Assembly: GCF_009674485.1 (NCBI RefSeq)
Contig: NZ_WKJJ01000003.1
Span: 186,001 to 250,000, forward strand
DNA from: Pseudoduganella rivuli
GTDB taxonomy: Bacteria; Pseudomonadota; Gammaproteobacteria; Burkholderiales; Burkholderiaceae_D
Length of the DNA: 64,000 bases
Direction of reading: 5' to 3'
The first letter of the stretch is position 1. Each line of letters begins with the position of its first letter. Positions 27,622 to 36,603 of the stretch are shown here, piece after piece. The position numbers were made by a program, and so were the translations under genes. The notes below the pieces were generated by a model, which did not search any database, was not told the DNA's origin, and saw only the letters and a program-made list of their open reading frames with translations.

Positions 27622-28527
27622 TTACTTCAGCAAAAACTCCAGCGGCGTGGCCAACCGCGCCGCCCACGATTTCTCGCTGTGGTCCGTGCCCGGGTAAGCC
27701 TTGCTGAGGAAGTGCCTGTCGTCGTAGCCATGCTCGCGCACCAGGATATCGGCGAAGGCCTGGTGTACGCCGTACAGCGCGTCGATGGTCTGGTCGCCGT
27801 GGTCCATGTAGATGCGGTGGGTCTTCGGGTCCGGCAGCCTGGCCTGCATGTAATTGAAGAACCCCAGCGGCATCACCGCGTTTTGCGGGCCGGCGCCCAC
27901 CCAGTGCGTCGAGACGCAGCCCGCCGCGCCAAACACGTCCGGGTATTCGCTGATCGCGTACAGCGAAATCAGGCCACCCATGCTGGAACCCATGATGGCC
28001 GTATCGTCACGGCCCGTGCGCGTCGCGTATTTCTTGTCGATGGCCGGTTTCAGTTCCTGCACCAGGAAGCGCAGGTAATCGTCGGCGCGCGGCTTGCCGC
28101 CCAGAGCGCGTTCCGTGATGTTCTTGCGCGCGTCGGCCGGCATGAAGTCCAGCGCCTTTTGCGGGAAGTATTCGGGATGGCGGTATTTCTCGCTGTTCCA
28201 GACGCCGACCACGAGGGTGTCCGGCACTTTGCCTTCGCGTATCAGCTTGCCCAGCACTTCGTCGACTTGCCATTCCTGCTTGTTCCACGTGGTGGCCGCG
28301 TCATACAGCATCTGGCCATCGTGCATGTACAGCACCTTGTAGCGTTTCGCCTTGTCCTTCGCGTCATAGCCGGCTGGCAGCCAGACATCGACATTGCGCG
28401 CATCGATGAAGCGGGACGGGAATTGCTCCAGCCGCTCGACATGGCCGGAATCGACTTTCAGCGCTTCCGCGGCATGGGAAGGGCTTGCCGCCAGCAGGGC
28501 GAGCGATAACAGTAAAGGTTTCAGCAT
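27622..28527 (-). CDS. Exported esterase (PF00756-type), third paralogue
   Basis: 301 residues from the ATG at 28527 (GGAG upstream). The signal peptide ends at PSHAA. Key residues: KVLYMHDGQMLYD, nucleophile Ser182 in GSSMGG, Asp in MDHGD, and His283 in GTDHSEKSW. It is clearly related to the esterase at 16956 and to the C-terminal domain of the GH13 fusion. It sits 14 bases after the GH31 gene and is surely in the same transcript, which ties it to alpha-glucan breakdown. Probably periplasmic; the ester substrate is unknown. Confidence 0.86.
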   Translation of the reverse strand: MLKPLLLSLALLAASPSHAAEALKVDSGHVERLEQFPSRFIDARNVDVWLPAGYDAKDKAKRYKVLYMHDGQMLYDAATTWNKQEWQVDEVLGKLIREGKVPDTLVVGVWNSEKYRHPEYFPQKALDFMPADARKNITERALGGKPRADDYLRFLVQELKPAIDKKYATRTGRDDTAIMGSSMGGLISLYAISEYPDVFGAAGCVSTHWVGAGPQNAVMPLGFFNYMQARLPDPKTHRIYMDHGDQTIDALYGVHQAFADILVREHGYDDRHFLSKAYPGTDHSEKSWAARLATPLEFLLK

Positions 28528-28541
28528 CGGCAAGTCTCCAG

Positions 28542-30956
28542 TTATAGCGTGATGGCGACGGCGGCGCTGGCGCGTTTGCCCATGCCGATATCGATGGTGA
28601 GGATGCGCGTTTTCGCGTCCCACGACGATGACGCAGGCTGGCCATCGACCAGCACGCGCGCGGGTTTCGACGCCACGTTATGCACGGCCAGCGCCACGGA
28701 CCGGTCGATGCGCTGGTAGTGCGCACCGGTTTCCGACACCACGCCGATCGCCAGTTCCTTGCCCTTGAACGCACTGGTGAAACGCACCAGCTCATATTGC
28801 CCTTTACCATAGGCATCCGGCGTGGCGCCATCGTCGTCATACAGCTTGCCGCTGCCGGCGGTGACGGCCGCGTCGTGCCAGTAGTGCAGTTCCAGTTTGC
28901 GGGTCGAGTAATCGCGCGTGCTCTGCACCGGCTGCACCATCGGGATGAAGGCGCCGCCCCGCACGAAGACGGGTATGTGGTCCAGCGTGACCGGTACCAC
29001 GGCCGTGATGCCGCCGTCATAGCGCCGGCCCGTATTGAAATCGAACCACGCCGCGCTGGTGGCCGGCAGATACACTTCCTTGCGGCGCGCGCCAGGTTCG
29101 GTGATCGGCGCGACCAGGAAGTCGCGGCCCCACAGGTACGACGAAGCGTTGGTACGGGCGTTTTCATTGCCCGGTTCTTCGAACAGCATGGAGCGCATCA
29201 GCGGCGCGCCGGTCTGGCTGTTGTCGAACGCGGCCGTGTAGTTATATGGCAGCAGGCTGTAACGCAGGCGGATCGCCGCGCGCGCCAGGTTCTTCGTCGC
29301 TTCCTCGCGCAACACGGGTTCGGACGCCACCTCTTGCTGCGCATGGGGACGGAACATCGGCTGGAACACGCCATATTGCAGCCAGCGCGTGTACAGCTCG
29401 TCGTCCAGGTAGGGGTTGGCAAAGCCGCCCAGGTCCGAGTGCATGTAGCCGATCCCCTGCATGCCCATTTGCAGCGCGATTTCCGGCTGCGCTTTCAATC
29501 CGCCCCAGCTGCGGTTGACGTCGCCAGACCAGGGGATCAGGCCGAAGCGCTGCGATCCGGAATAACCGGCGCGCATCAGGATGAAGGGGCGCTCGTTGGG
29601 AAAGTCCTTGCGGTAGCCGTCATGGATCAGGCGCGCCCAGTCGTGGCCATAAATGTTGTGCACCTGGTCGGCGCCCAGCGCGCCATTGGCGCCATGGCGC
29701 ACCCACGATGGATGCACTTCCGGTTCGCCCAGGTCGCCCCACCAGCCGGCGACGCCATATTCGTTGCGCAGGTTTTTATAAATGTTCCAGAACCAGTCGC
29801 GGCCTTCCTTTTTGTACAGGTCGACGATCCCCGTGTTACCGAAGTAAAAGTCATATTTTGCGGGGGCGCCCTTGCCATCGGTGGCCAGCGCCTGCTTGTC
29901 CACGGCTTCCTGCCATTTGCCTGACGTGGTCAGCACGAACGGCTCGGTAATCAGCACGGTTTTCACGCCCTGCGCGGCAAAGTCGGCCACCATTTTTTTC
30001 GGCGTGGGGAAGTTGTCCTTGTCCCACGCCAGGTTGCCCATGGTGCCCTTGATGTCCTTGCCGAACCAGTACAGGTCGAACACGATGGCGTCGACCGGGA
30101 TCTTGTCCGCCCTGAATTGCTTGACGACGTCGCGCGCTTCCTGTTCGCTGTGGTAACCGAAGCGGCTGGCGAAATTGCCGAAGGCCCAGCGCGGGGGCAA
30201 CGGCTGGCGGCCCGTCAGGCTGGTGTAGCTGGCCACGATCTGGTCCCAGTTGTCGCCCGCGATGACCTGGTACGTCTTGCGGCCGCTGATGGTTTCATAG
30301 GCCAGCGTATTGTCTTTCCGGCTGTCGAAATCCAGGTAACCGATGGCGGCGTTATCGAAATGCAGCGCATACAGTTTTGATGACAGCGCGATCGGCAACG
30401 TGAAGTTCATCAGTTCCGAGTGGTCGTCATAGCCATAGTGCGCGCGGTTATACAAGGTGAAGCGGTTGCCGCGGCGGTTCATGCCCGTGGCGCGGGCGCC
30501 CGCGCCATACAGTGCTTCATCCTTGTCCAGCTCGAAGTCGATGGTTTCCGCGCCATCTTTTTTCACGTAGCCATGCTTTTCCGCCACCAGCGGCTTGCCC
30601 TTGTAGGCATAGGCGATACGAAACGGCGCCTTGGTGACGGTGACGGTGATGCCGCCCGTCTCGTACGTCAGCTGCTTGCCGTCATCCCTCAGGGCGGATG
30701 CGTCCTTGCCCGGCGCCAGCACCACCGCGTGCGACGCGGGGTCGAAGGCTTCGCCTTTCGGCACGAACGACGTTTCCAGTATTTGCGGCGAATATGCGCG
30801 GATCAGATATGCGCCGTCGCTGGTGGCGATTTCCAGGCGGCCGTTGTTGACGGTGGCCGATTCGAAGGTGCGCCCTTGCTGGGCCATGGCCAGCGGCGTG
30901 GATAACAGGAGCAGGGGAAGGGTGAGGCGGGCGGCGGATCGGGCAGTGGATGTCAT
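28542..30956 (-). CDS. Exported GH31 alpha-glucosidase or alpha-transglucosylase
   Basis: 804 residues with a signal peptide ending at PLAMAQ. An N-terminal beta-sandwich (about 30-235) precedes the GH31 barrel, which starts with PPRWAFGNFASRFGY. The nucleophile Asp is in WWGDLGEPE and the acid/base Asp in PWSGDVNRSW; beta domains follow (DUF5110-like). The GDLGEPE form resembles oligosaccharide 4-alpha-glucosyltransferases more than simple alpha-glucosidases, so either activity is possible. It shares a control region with the divergent MFS-pgm-amylase operon, where two HexR-like sites lie. Confidence 0.9.
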   Translation of the reverse strand: MTSTARSAARLTLPLLLLSTPLAMAQQGRTFESATVNNGRLEIATSDGAYLIRAYSPQILETSFVPKGEAFDPASHAVVLAPGKDASALRDDGKQLTYETGGITVTVTKAPFRIAYAYKGKPLVAEKHGYVKKDGAETIDFELDKDEALYGAGARATGMNRRGNRFTLYNRAHYGYDDHSELMNFTLPIALSSKLYALHFDNAAIGYLDFDSRKDNTLAYETISGRKTYQVIAGDNWDQIVASYTSLTGRQPLPPRWAFGNFASRFGYHSEQEARDVVKQFRADKIPVDAIVFDLYWFGKDIKGTMGNLAWDKDNFPTPKKMVADFAAQGVKTVLITEPFVLTTSGKWQEAVDKQALATDGKGAPAKYDFYFGNTGIVDLYKKEGRDWFWNIYKNLRNEYGVAGWWGDLGEPEVHPSWVRHGANGALGADQVHNIYGHDWARLIHDGYRKDFPNERPFILMRAGYSGSQRFGLIPWSGDVNRSWGGLKAQPEIALQMGMQGIGYMHSDLGGFANPYLDDELYTRWLQYGVFQPMFRPHAQQEVASEPVLREEATKNLARAAIRLRYSLLPYNYTAAFDNSQTGAPLMRSMLFEEPGNENARTNASSYLWGRDFLVAPITEPGARRKEVYLPATSAAWFDFNTGRRYDGGITAVVPVTLDHIPVFVRGGAFIPMVQPVQSTRDYSTRKLELHYWHDAAVTAGSGKLYDDDGATPDAYGKGQYELVRFTSAFKGKELAIGVVSETGAHYQRIDRSVALAVHNVASKPARVLVDGQPASSSWDAKTRILTIDIGMGKRASAAVAITL

Positions 30957-31025
30957 ATGGTTTCAGCGGCTGGGTGAATATAACGGCACCATTGTAATTC
31001 CTTGTGGATGGAAAAACACTCATTT

Positions 31026-31042
31026 ATGTTGTTCGACTACAT
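31026..31042. promoter_or_regulatory. HexR-like operator (ATGTT-N7-TACAT)
   Basis: Core GTTG-TTCGA-CTAC, one change from the GTAG-N5-CTAC consensus. It lies 70-86 bases upstream of the GH31 start in the divergent region shared with the MFS gene. Confidence 0.5.
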
Positions 31043-31100
31043 TTTTGTGTATTTATACATAGTTTCACGGGAATATTACGATTGACACCCCCTAATCACC

Positions 31101-31117
31101 ATGTTACTTTACTACAA
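31101..31117. promoter_or_regulatory. HexR-like operator (ATGTT-N7-TACAA)
   Basis: The right half TACAA is perfect and the left half ATGTT is shared with the site at 31026. It lies just ahead of TATAAT (31128-31133), a likely -10 element, so bound protein would cover the -35 region of the MFS operon. Confidence 0.5.
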
Positions 31118-31147
31118 ATCGCATTCTTATAATCGGGGACAGGCAGC

Positions 31148-32497
31148 ATGCAAACGACTTCCACCAAGCCCAGGCTGACGTTCTGGCAACTCTGGAACAT
31201 GAGCTTCGGGTTCTTCGGCATCCAGTTCGGCTTTGCGCTGCAAAACACGAACACCAGCCGTATTTTCTCCACGCTGGGCGCCGGCCTGGAAGACTTGCCG
31301 CTGTTCTGGCTGGCCGCTCCCGTGACCGGCCTGGTGGTGCAGCCGATTATCGGTTACCTGAGCGACAACACGTGGCACCCGCGTTGGGGCCGCCGCCGTC
31401 CTTTCTTCTTTATCGGCGCCGTGCTGGCCGCGATTGCCCTGTTCCTGCTGCCTAACTGTACCGCGCTGTGGGCCGCGTTTGCCGTGCTGTGGATGATGGA
31501 TGCGTCGATCAACGTGTCGATGGAACCATTCCGCGCCTTCGTCGGCGACAAGCTCGATGAATCGCAGCAGACCACCGGCTTTGCCATGCAAACCTTCTTC
31601 ATCGGTTGCGGCGCCGTGATTGCCTCGCTGCTGCCCGCCATCTTTGCCGACCTGCTTGGCGTGTCCAATGTGCCGGTCAACGGTTCGATTCCCGATACTG
31701 TGCGCTATTCGTTCTATGTGGGCGGCGCGGCGTATGCGATTGCCGTGCTGTGGACCACCTTCACCACGACGGAAATCCCGCCGGATGACGTGGAAAAATT
31801 CCGCGCCGAGCGTCAGTTGGGCGTGGGCCACGCGCTGACGGAAATCTTCGGCGGCTTGTTCCGTATGCCGAAGACCATGGTACAACTGGCCTTCGTGCAA
31901 TTCTTCACGTGGATCGCGCTGTTCGCGATGTGGATCTACACCACGGGCGCCGTGGCGGACAACGTGTTTGGCACCACCGATGCACAATCGGCCGCGTACC
32001 AGGAAGCGGGCAACTGGATCGGCAAGATGTTTGCCGTCTACAGCGGCGTGTCGGCGCTGGCCGCCTTCATCCTGCCGGTCTTCGCCCGCTACACCAGCCG
32101 CCGTTTCGTGCACATGGTGTGCCTGGTGATCGGCGGCGTCTCGCTGATGAGCATCATGTACATCCACAGCATCAACATGCTGATGGTGCCGATGATCGGC
32201 GTGGGCATTGCGTGGGCGTCGATCCTGACCATGCCGTATGCGATCCTGGCCGCCGCGCTGCCGGCGCATCGCATGGGCTTCTACATGGGCGTGTTCAACT
32301 TCTTCATCGTGATCCCGCAAATCGCGTCGGGCCTGCTGCTGGGCTTCGTCACCAAGAACCTGTTCAGCGGCCATGCGGCCAGCACGCTGGCGCTGGGCGG
32401 CGCATCGATGATCATCGGCGGCCTGCTGTCGATGCTGGTGCGCGAACCGGCGGCGCGCCGCGCGTCCATGCCGGAAGCGTTGCAAAAAGCGTCGTAA
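31148..32497 (+). CDS. MFS sugar transporter (maltose/maltodextrin symporter type)
   Basis: 449 residues with about twelve membrane helices. The signature after helix 2 (GYLSDNTWHPRWGRRRPFFFIGA) is typical of the sucrose/maltose-H+ symporter (SLC45-like, GPH-related) branch. Starting FWQLWNMSFGFFGIQFGFALQN, it resembles the inner-membrane maltose carriers found beside TonB receptors in Caulobacter and Xanthomonas. It is first of an operon with phosphoglucomutase and alpha-amylase and would take periplasmic maltose or short maltodextrins into the cytoplasm. Confidence 0.9.
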   Translation: MQTTSTKPRLTFWQLWNMSFGFFGIQFGFALQNTNTSRIFSTLGAGLEDLPLFWLAAPVTGLVVQPIIGYLSDNTWHPRWGRRRPFFFIGAVLAAIALFLLPNCTALWAAFAVLWMMDASINVSMEPFRAFVGDKLDESQQTTGFAMQTFFIGCGAVIASLLPAIFADLLGVSNVPVNGSIPDTVRYSFYVGGAAYAIAVLWTTFTTTEIPPDDVEKFRAERQLGVGHALTEIFGGLFRMPKTMVQLAFVQFFTWIALFAMWIYTTGAVADNVFGTTDAQSAAYQEAGNWIGKMFAVYSGVSALAAFILPVFARYTSRRFVHMVCLVIGGVSLMSIMYIHSINMLMVPMIGVGIAWASILTMPYAILAAALPAHRMGFYMGVFNFFIVIPQIASGLLLGFVTKNLFSGHAASTLALGGASMIIGGLLSMLVREPAARRASMPEALQKAS

Positions 32498-32569
32498 TTC
32501 TTCCCTCGCTGGAATGGCGGCATCCTGTGGGACGCCGCCTGGCCTGCAATCATGCTAAAAAGGCAGCAC

Positions 32570-34261
<1,692 letters not shown>

Positions 34262-34281
34262 ACCCGAGAGAAAGGAAGTAA

Positions 34282-35973
34282 ATGAAGCGTACTCCCATCG
34301 CCCTGTCCCTGGCTTTGCTGCTGGGCGCCGCCATCGCCGGCCCCGCAACCGCTGCTGCTGCGGCAGCCCCGAAGATTGCCGCAGCCAAGCCATTCCTGTG
34401 GGAGAACGCCACCGTGTACTTCCTGGTGACGGACCGTTTCCAGAACGGCGACAAGCGCAACGACCTGGCCTATGGCCGCAAGGCCGATGCGGCGCCGCTG
34501 CGCGGCTACATGGGTGGCGATTTGAAGGGCGTGACGGAGAGAATCAAGTCCGGCTATTTCGACAGCCTGGGGATCGACGTGCTGTGGCTGACGCCGCCGG
34601 TGGAGCAGTCGCATGGCGCAACCGATGAAGGCACGGGCAAGTCGTACGGTTTCCATGGCTACTGGACGCACGACTGGACGGCGGTAGACGCCAACCTGGG
34701 CACGGAACAGGATTTCCGCGACATGGTGGAAGCGGCCCATGCGCGCGGCATGCGCGTGCTGCTGGACGTGGTGATGAACCATACGGAACCGTCGGCCGCT
34801 GCCTTGCCGGATGTCTGGCCGGCGGACTGGGTGCGCATGGACCCGCCTTGCACGTACAAGAACACGGAAACCAATGTCAATTGCACGCTGGTCAAAGGCT
34901 TGCCGGATGTTCTGACCAACAGCAATGCCAACGTGGCCTTGCCGGACTTCCTGGCGGCGAAATGGAAGGCGGAAGGGCGCTATGACAGGGAAGTCAAAGA
35001 ACTCGATGAATTCTTTGCCCGCACTGGTTATCCGCGCGCGCCCCGCTATTACCTGATGAAGTGGCACGCGGACTGGATCCGCAAGTTTGGCGTCGACGGC
35101 TTCCGCGCCGATACCGTCAAGCACGTGGAACCGGGTGTGTGGAAAGAATTGCACACGGTGGCCGAAGCCGCGCATAACGACTGGAAGCGCGCCAATCCAT
35201 CCAAGGTGCTGGGTGAAGGCAAGTTCTTCATGCTGGCCGAAGTGTACGGCTACAACATCGCCCATGGCCGCCAGTTCGACATGGGTGGCAACGAGCTGGT
35301 CGACTTTTACAACAATGGCTTTGACGGCATGATCAACTTCGGCCTCGTGTGGGATGCGAAGCAGGATTATGAAACGCTGTTCAGCAAATATGACGCCGCG
35401 CTGCGCGGTCCGCTGGCGGGCCACTCGGTGCTGAACTACACGGCGTCGCACGACGACGACCACCCGTTCGATCCGGCCCGCGCCAAGCCCTTTGAAACCG
35501 CGAACAAGCTGTTGCTGGCGCCGGGCGCCGCGCAAATCTATTATGGCGACGAGACGGCGCGCCTGTTGAACCGGAGCGATGCGCAGGGCGACGCCAAGCT
35601 GCGTTCATTCATGAACTGGGACGAACTGGCGCTCAATGTGAAACGCGACGGCTACCGGATTGCCGATGTGCGTGCGCATTACAGCAAGCTGGGACTGTTC
35701 CGCAGCGCGCATCCGGCGGTGGGAGCGGGTGTGCATGAAAAGATCGCGGACGGGCCGTATACGTTCAAGCGCACCTATGCGAAAAACGGCATCAGCGACC
35801 AGGTGGTGGTGGCGCTCGACGTGCCGGCCGGCGCCAGGGCCACGATCCAGGTGGGCGACGCGTTTGCCGACGGGACGCGGGTGAAGGATTACTATTCGGG
35901 CGGCAGCGCGGTCGTGAAAAACGGCGCGGTGACGTTGAACGTCAAGGGCGGCGTGGCGCTGATCGCGAAGTAA
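34282..35973 (+). CDS. Exported alpha-amylase (GH13)
   Basis: 563 residues with a signal peptide ending near TAAAAAA. The barrel starts VYFLVTDRFQNGD. Region I is LLDVVMNH, the nucleophile is Asp277 (GFRADT), the acid/base Glu320 (MLAEVYG), and the region IV His-Asp lies in ASHDDDHPF, where Ser replaces the usual Asn. A C-terminal beta domain completes it; no starch-binding module is seen. It should hydrolyse internal alpha-1,4 bonds of starch or maltodextrin outside the inner membrane. AAGGAAG precedes the ATG. It is the last gene of the operon. Confidence 0.92.
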   Translation: MKRTPIALSLALLLGAAIAGPATAAAAAAPKIAAAKPFLWENATVYFLVTDRFQNGDKRNDLAYGRKADAAPLRGYMGGDLKGVTERIKSGYFDSLGIDVLWLTPPVEQSHGATDEGTGKSYGFHGYWTHDWTAVDANLGTEQDFRDMVEAAHARGMRVLLDVVMNHTEPSAAALPDVWPADWVRMDPPCTYKNTETNVNCTLVKGLPDVLTNSNANVALPDFLAAKWKAEGRYDREVKELDEFFARTGYPRAPRYYLMKWHADWIRKFGVDGFRADTVKHVEPGVWKELHTVAEAAHNDWKRANPSKVLGEGKFFMLAEVYGYNIAHGRQFDMGGNELVDFYNNGFDGMINFGLVWDAKQDYETLFSKYDAALRGPLAGHSVLNYTASHDDDHPFDPARAKPFETANKLLLAPGAAQIYYGDETARLLNRSDAQGDAKLRSFMNWDELALNVKRDGYRIADVRAHYSKLGLFRSAHPAVGAGVHEKIADGPYTFKRTYAKNGISDQVVVALDVPAGARATIQVGDAFADGTRVKDYYSGGSAVVKNGAVTLNVKGGVALIAK

Positions 35974-35985
35974 GCGCCATGTGAT

Positions 35986-36423
35986 TCATGGGGCCTGTGC
36001 ATCAACTGTTTTTGCCGCTTCCAAAAAGTAGCCTTTCCAGTTGAATACCATCCGCCCGTTGGCCTTCATGAAAATGTCGGTACAGCGGGCATCAATCACG
36101 GTAACGCGATGCGGCAAACCAAGGTTGCCGGATCGCGCATGCCATGATTCCCGCAGATACTGTGCTGTAGGCTGTTCGGTCCTGGCAAAGCTTGGGGTTT
36201 TGCAGGTCATGTTTTGGAATCGGAAACCGGATATGTCGATGTGGAGCGTTTTGCCAACGTATGACCGGGCATGTCGTTCCGATACACCGGTGATTTCCGC
36301 CGCATCGAGGACTGATACGACGCGCCACTGGCCAAACAGGCCGGGCTCACCTGGCTGCGCTGCATGACTGATCCATGGGGCTGCGGCGACAGCGGCAATT
36401 ACCAATCTTAGGCGGCGCATCAT
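35986..36423 (-). CDS. Exported hypothetical protein
   Basis: 145 residues from the ATG at 36423. The signal peptide RLRLVIAAVAAAPWISHA is clear. The mature part is about 120 residues with two Cys (MTCKTP and DARCTD) and the pattern LFGQWRVV near its start, as in small lipocalin-like or lysozyme-inhibitor-like exported domains, but no family can be claimed. It has no Shine-Dalgarno sequence of its own; its start overlaps the stop of a 31-codon frame (TAATG), so it is probably translated by coupling. Confidence 0.68.
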   Translation of the reverse strand: MMRRLRLVIAAVAAAPWISHAAQPGEPGLFGQWRVVSVLDAAEITGVSERHARSYVGKTLHIDISGFRFQNMTCKTPSFARTEQPTAQYLRESWHARSGNLGLPHRVTVIDARCTDIFMKANGRMVFNWKGYFLEAAKTVDAQAP

Positions 36424-36518
36424 TATTTGCGGAAAGGTGCGCTTTCTTCTGCGCGCCGGTTGATCTTTGCGCTGAAGTTGATAGATGTCTTGATGGGCGC
36501 GGCGGTATTGGCGGGCAT
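36423..36518 (-). CDS. 31-residue leader-like small ORF
   Basis: An ATG at 36518 with AAGGA a few bases upstream opens a frame of 31 codons (begins MPANTAAPIKTSINF, basic end SAPFRK) whose TAA shares its last base with the ATG of the exported protein gene. The ribosome site and exact stop-start overlap suggest real translation. It may be a coupling leader instead of a functional peptide. Confidence 0.42.
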   Translation of the reverse strand: MPANTAAPIKTSINFSAKINRRAEESAPFRK

Positions 36519-36603
36519 GGCGCTTCCTTAGTTGTTTGTGGGAAAGAACCCCAACTTTAGTGCTGCCCGCCGGTAGTACCTTAACCGACGTCAAATACCT
36601 GCA

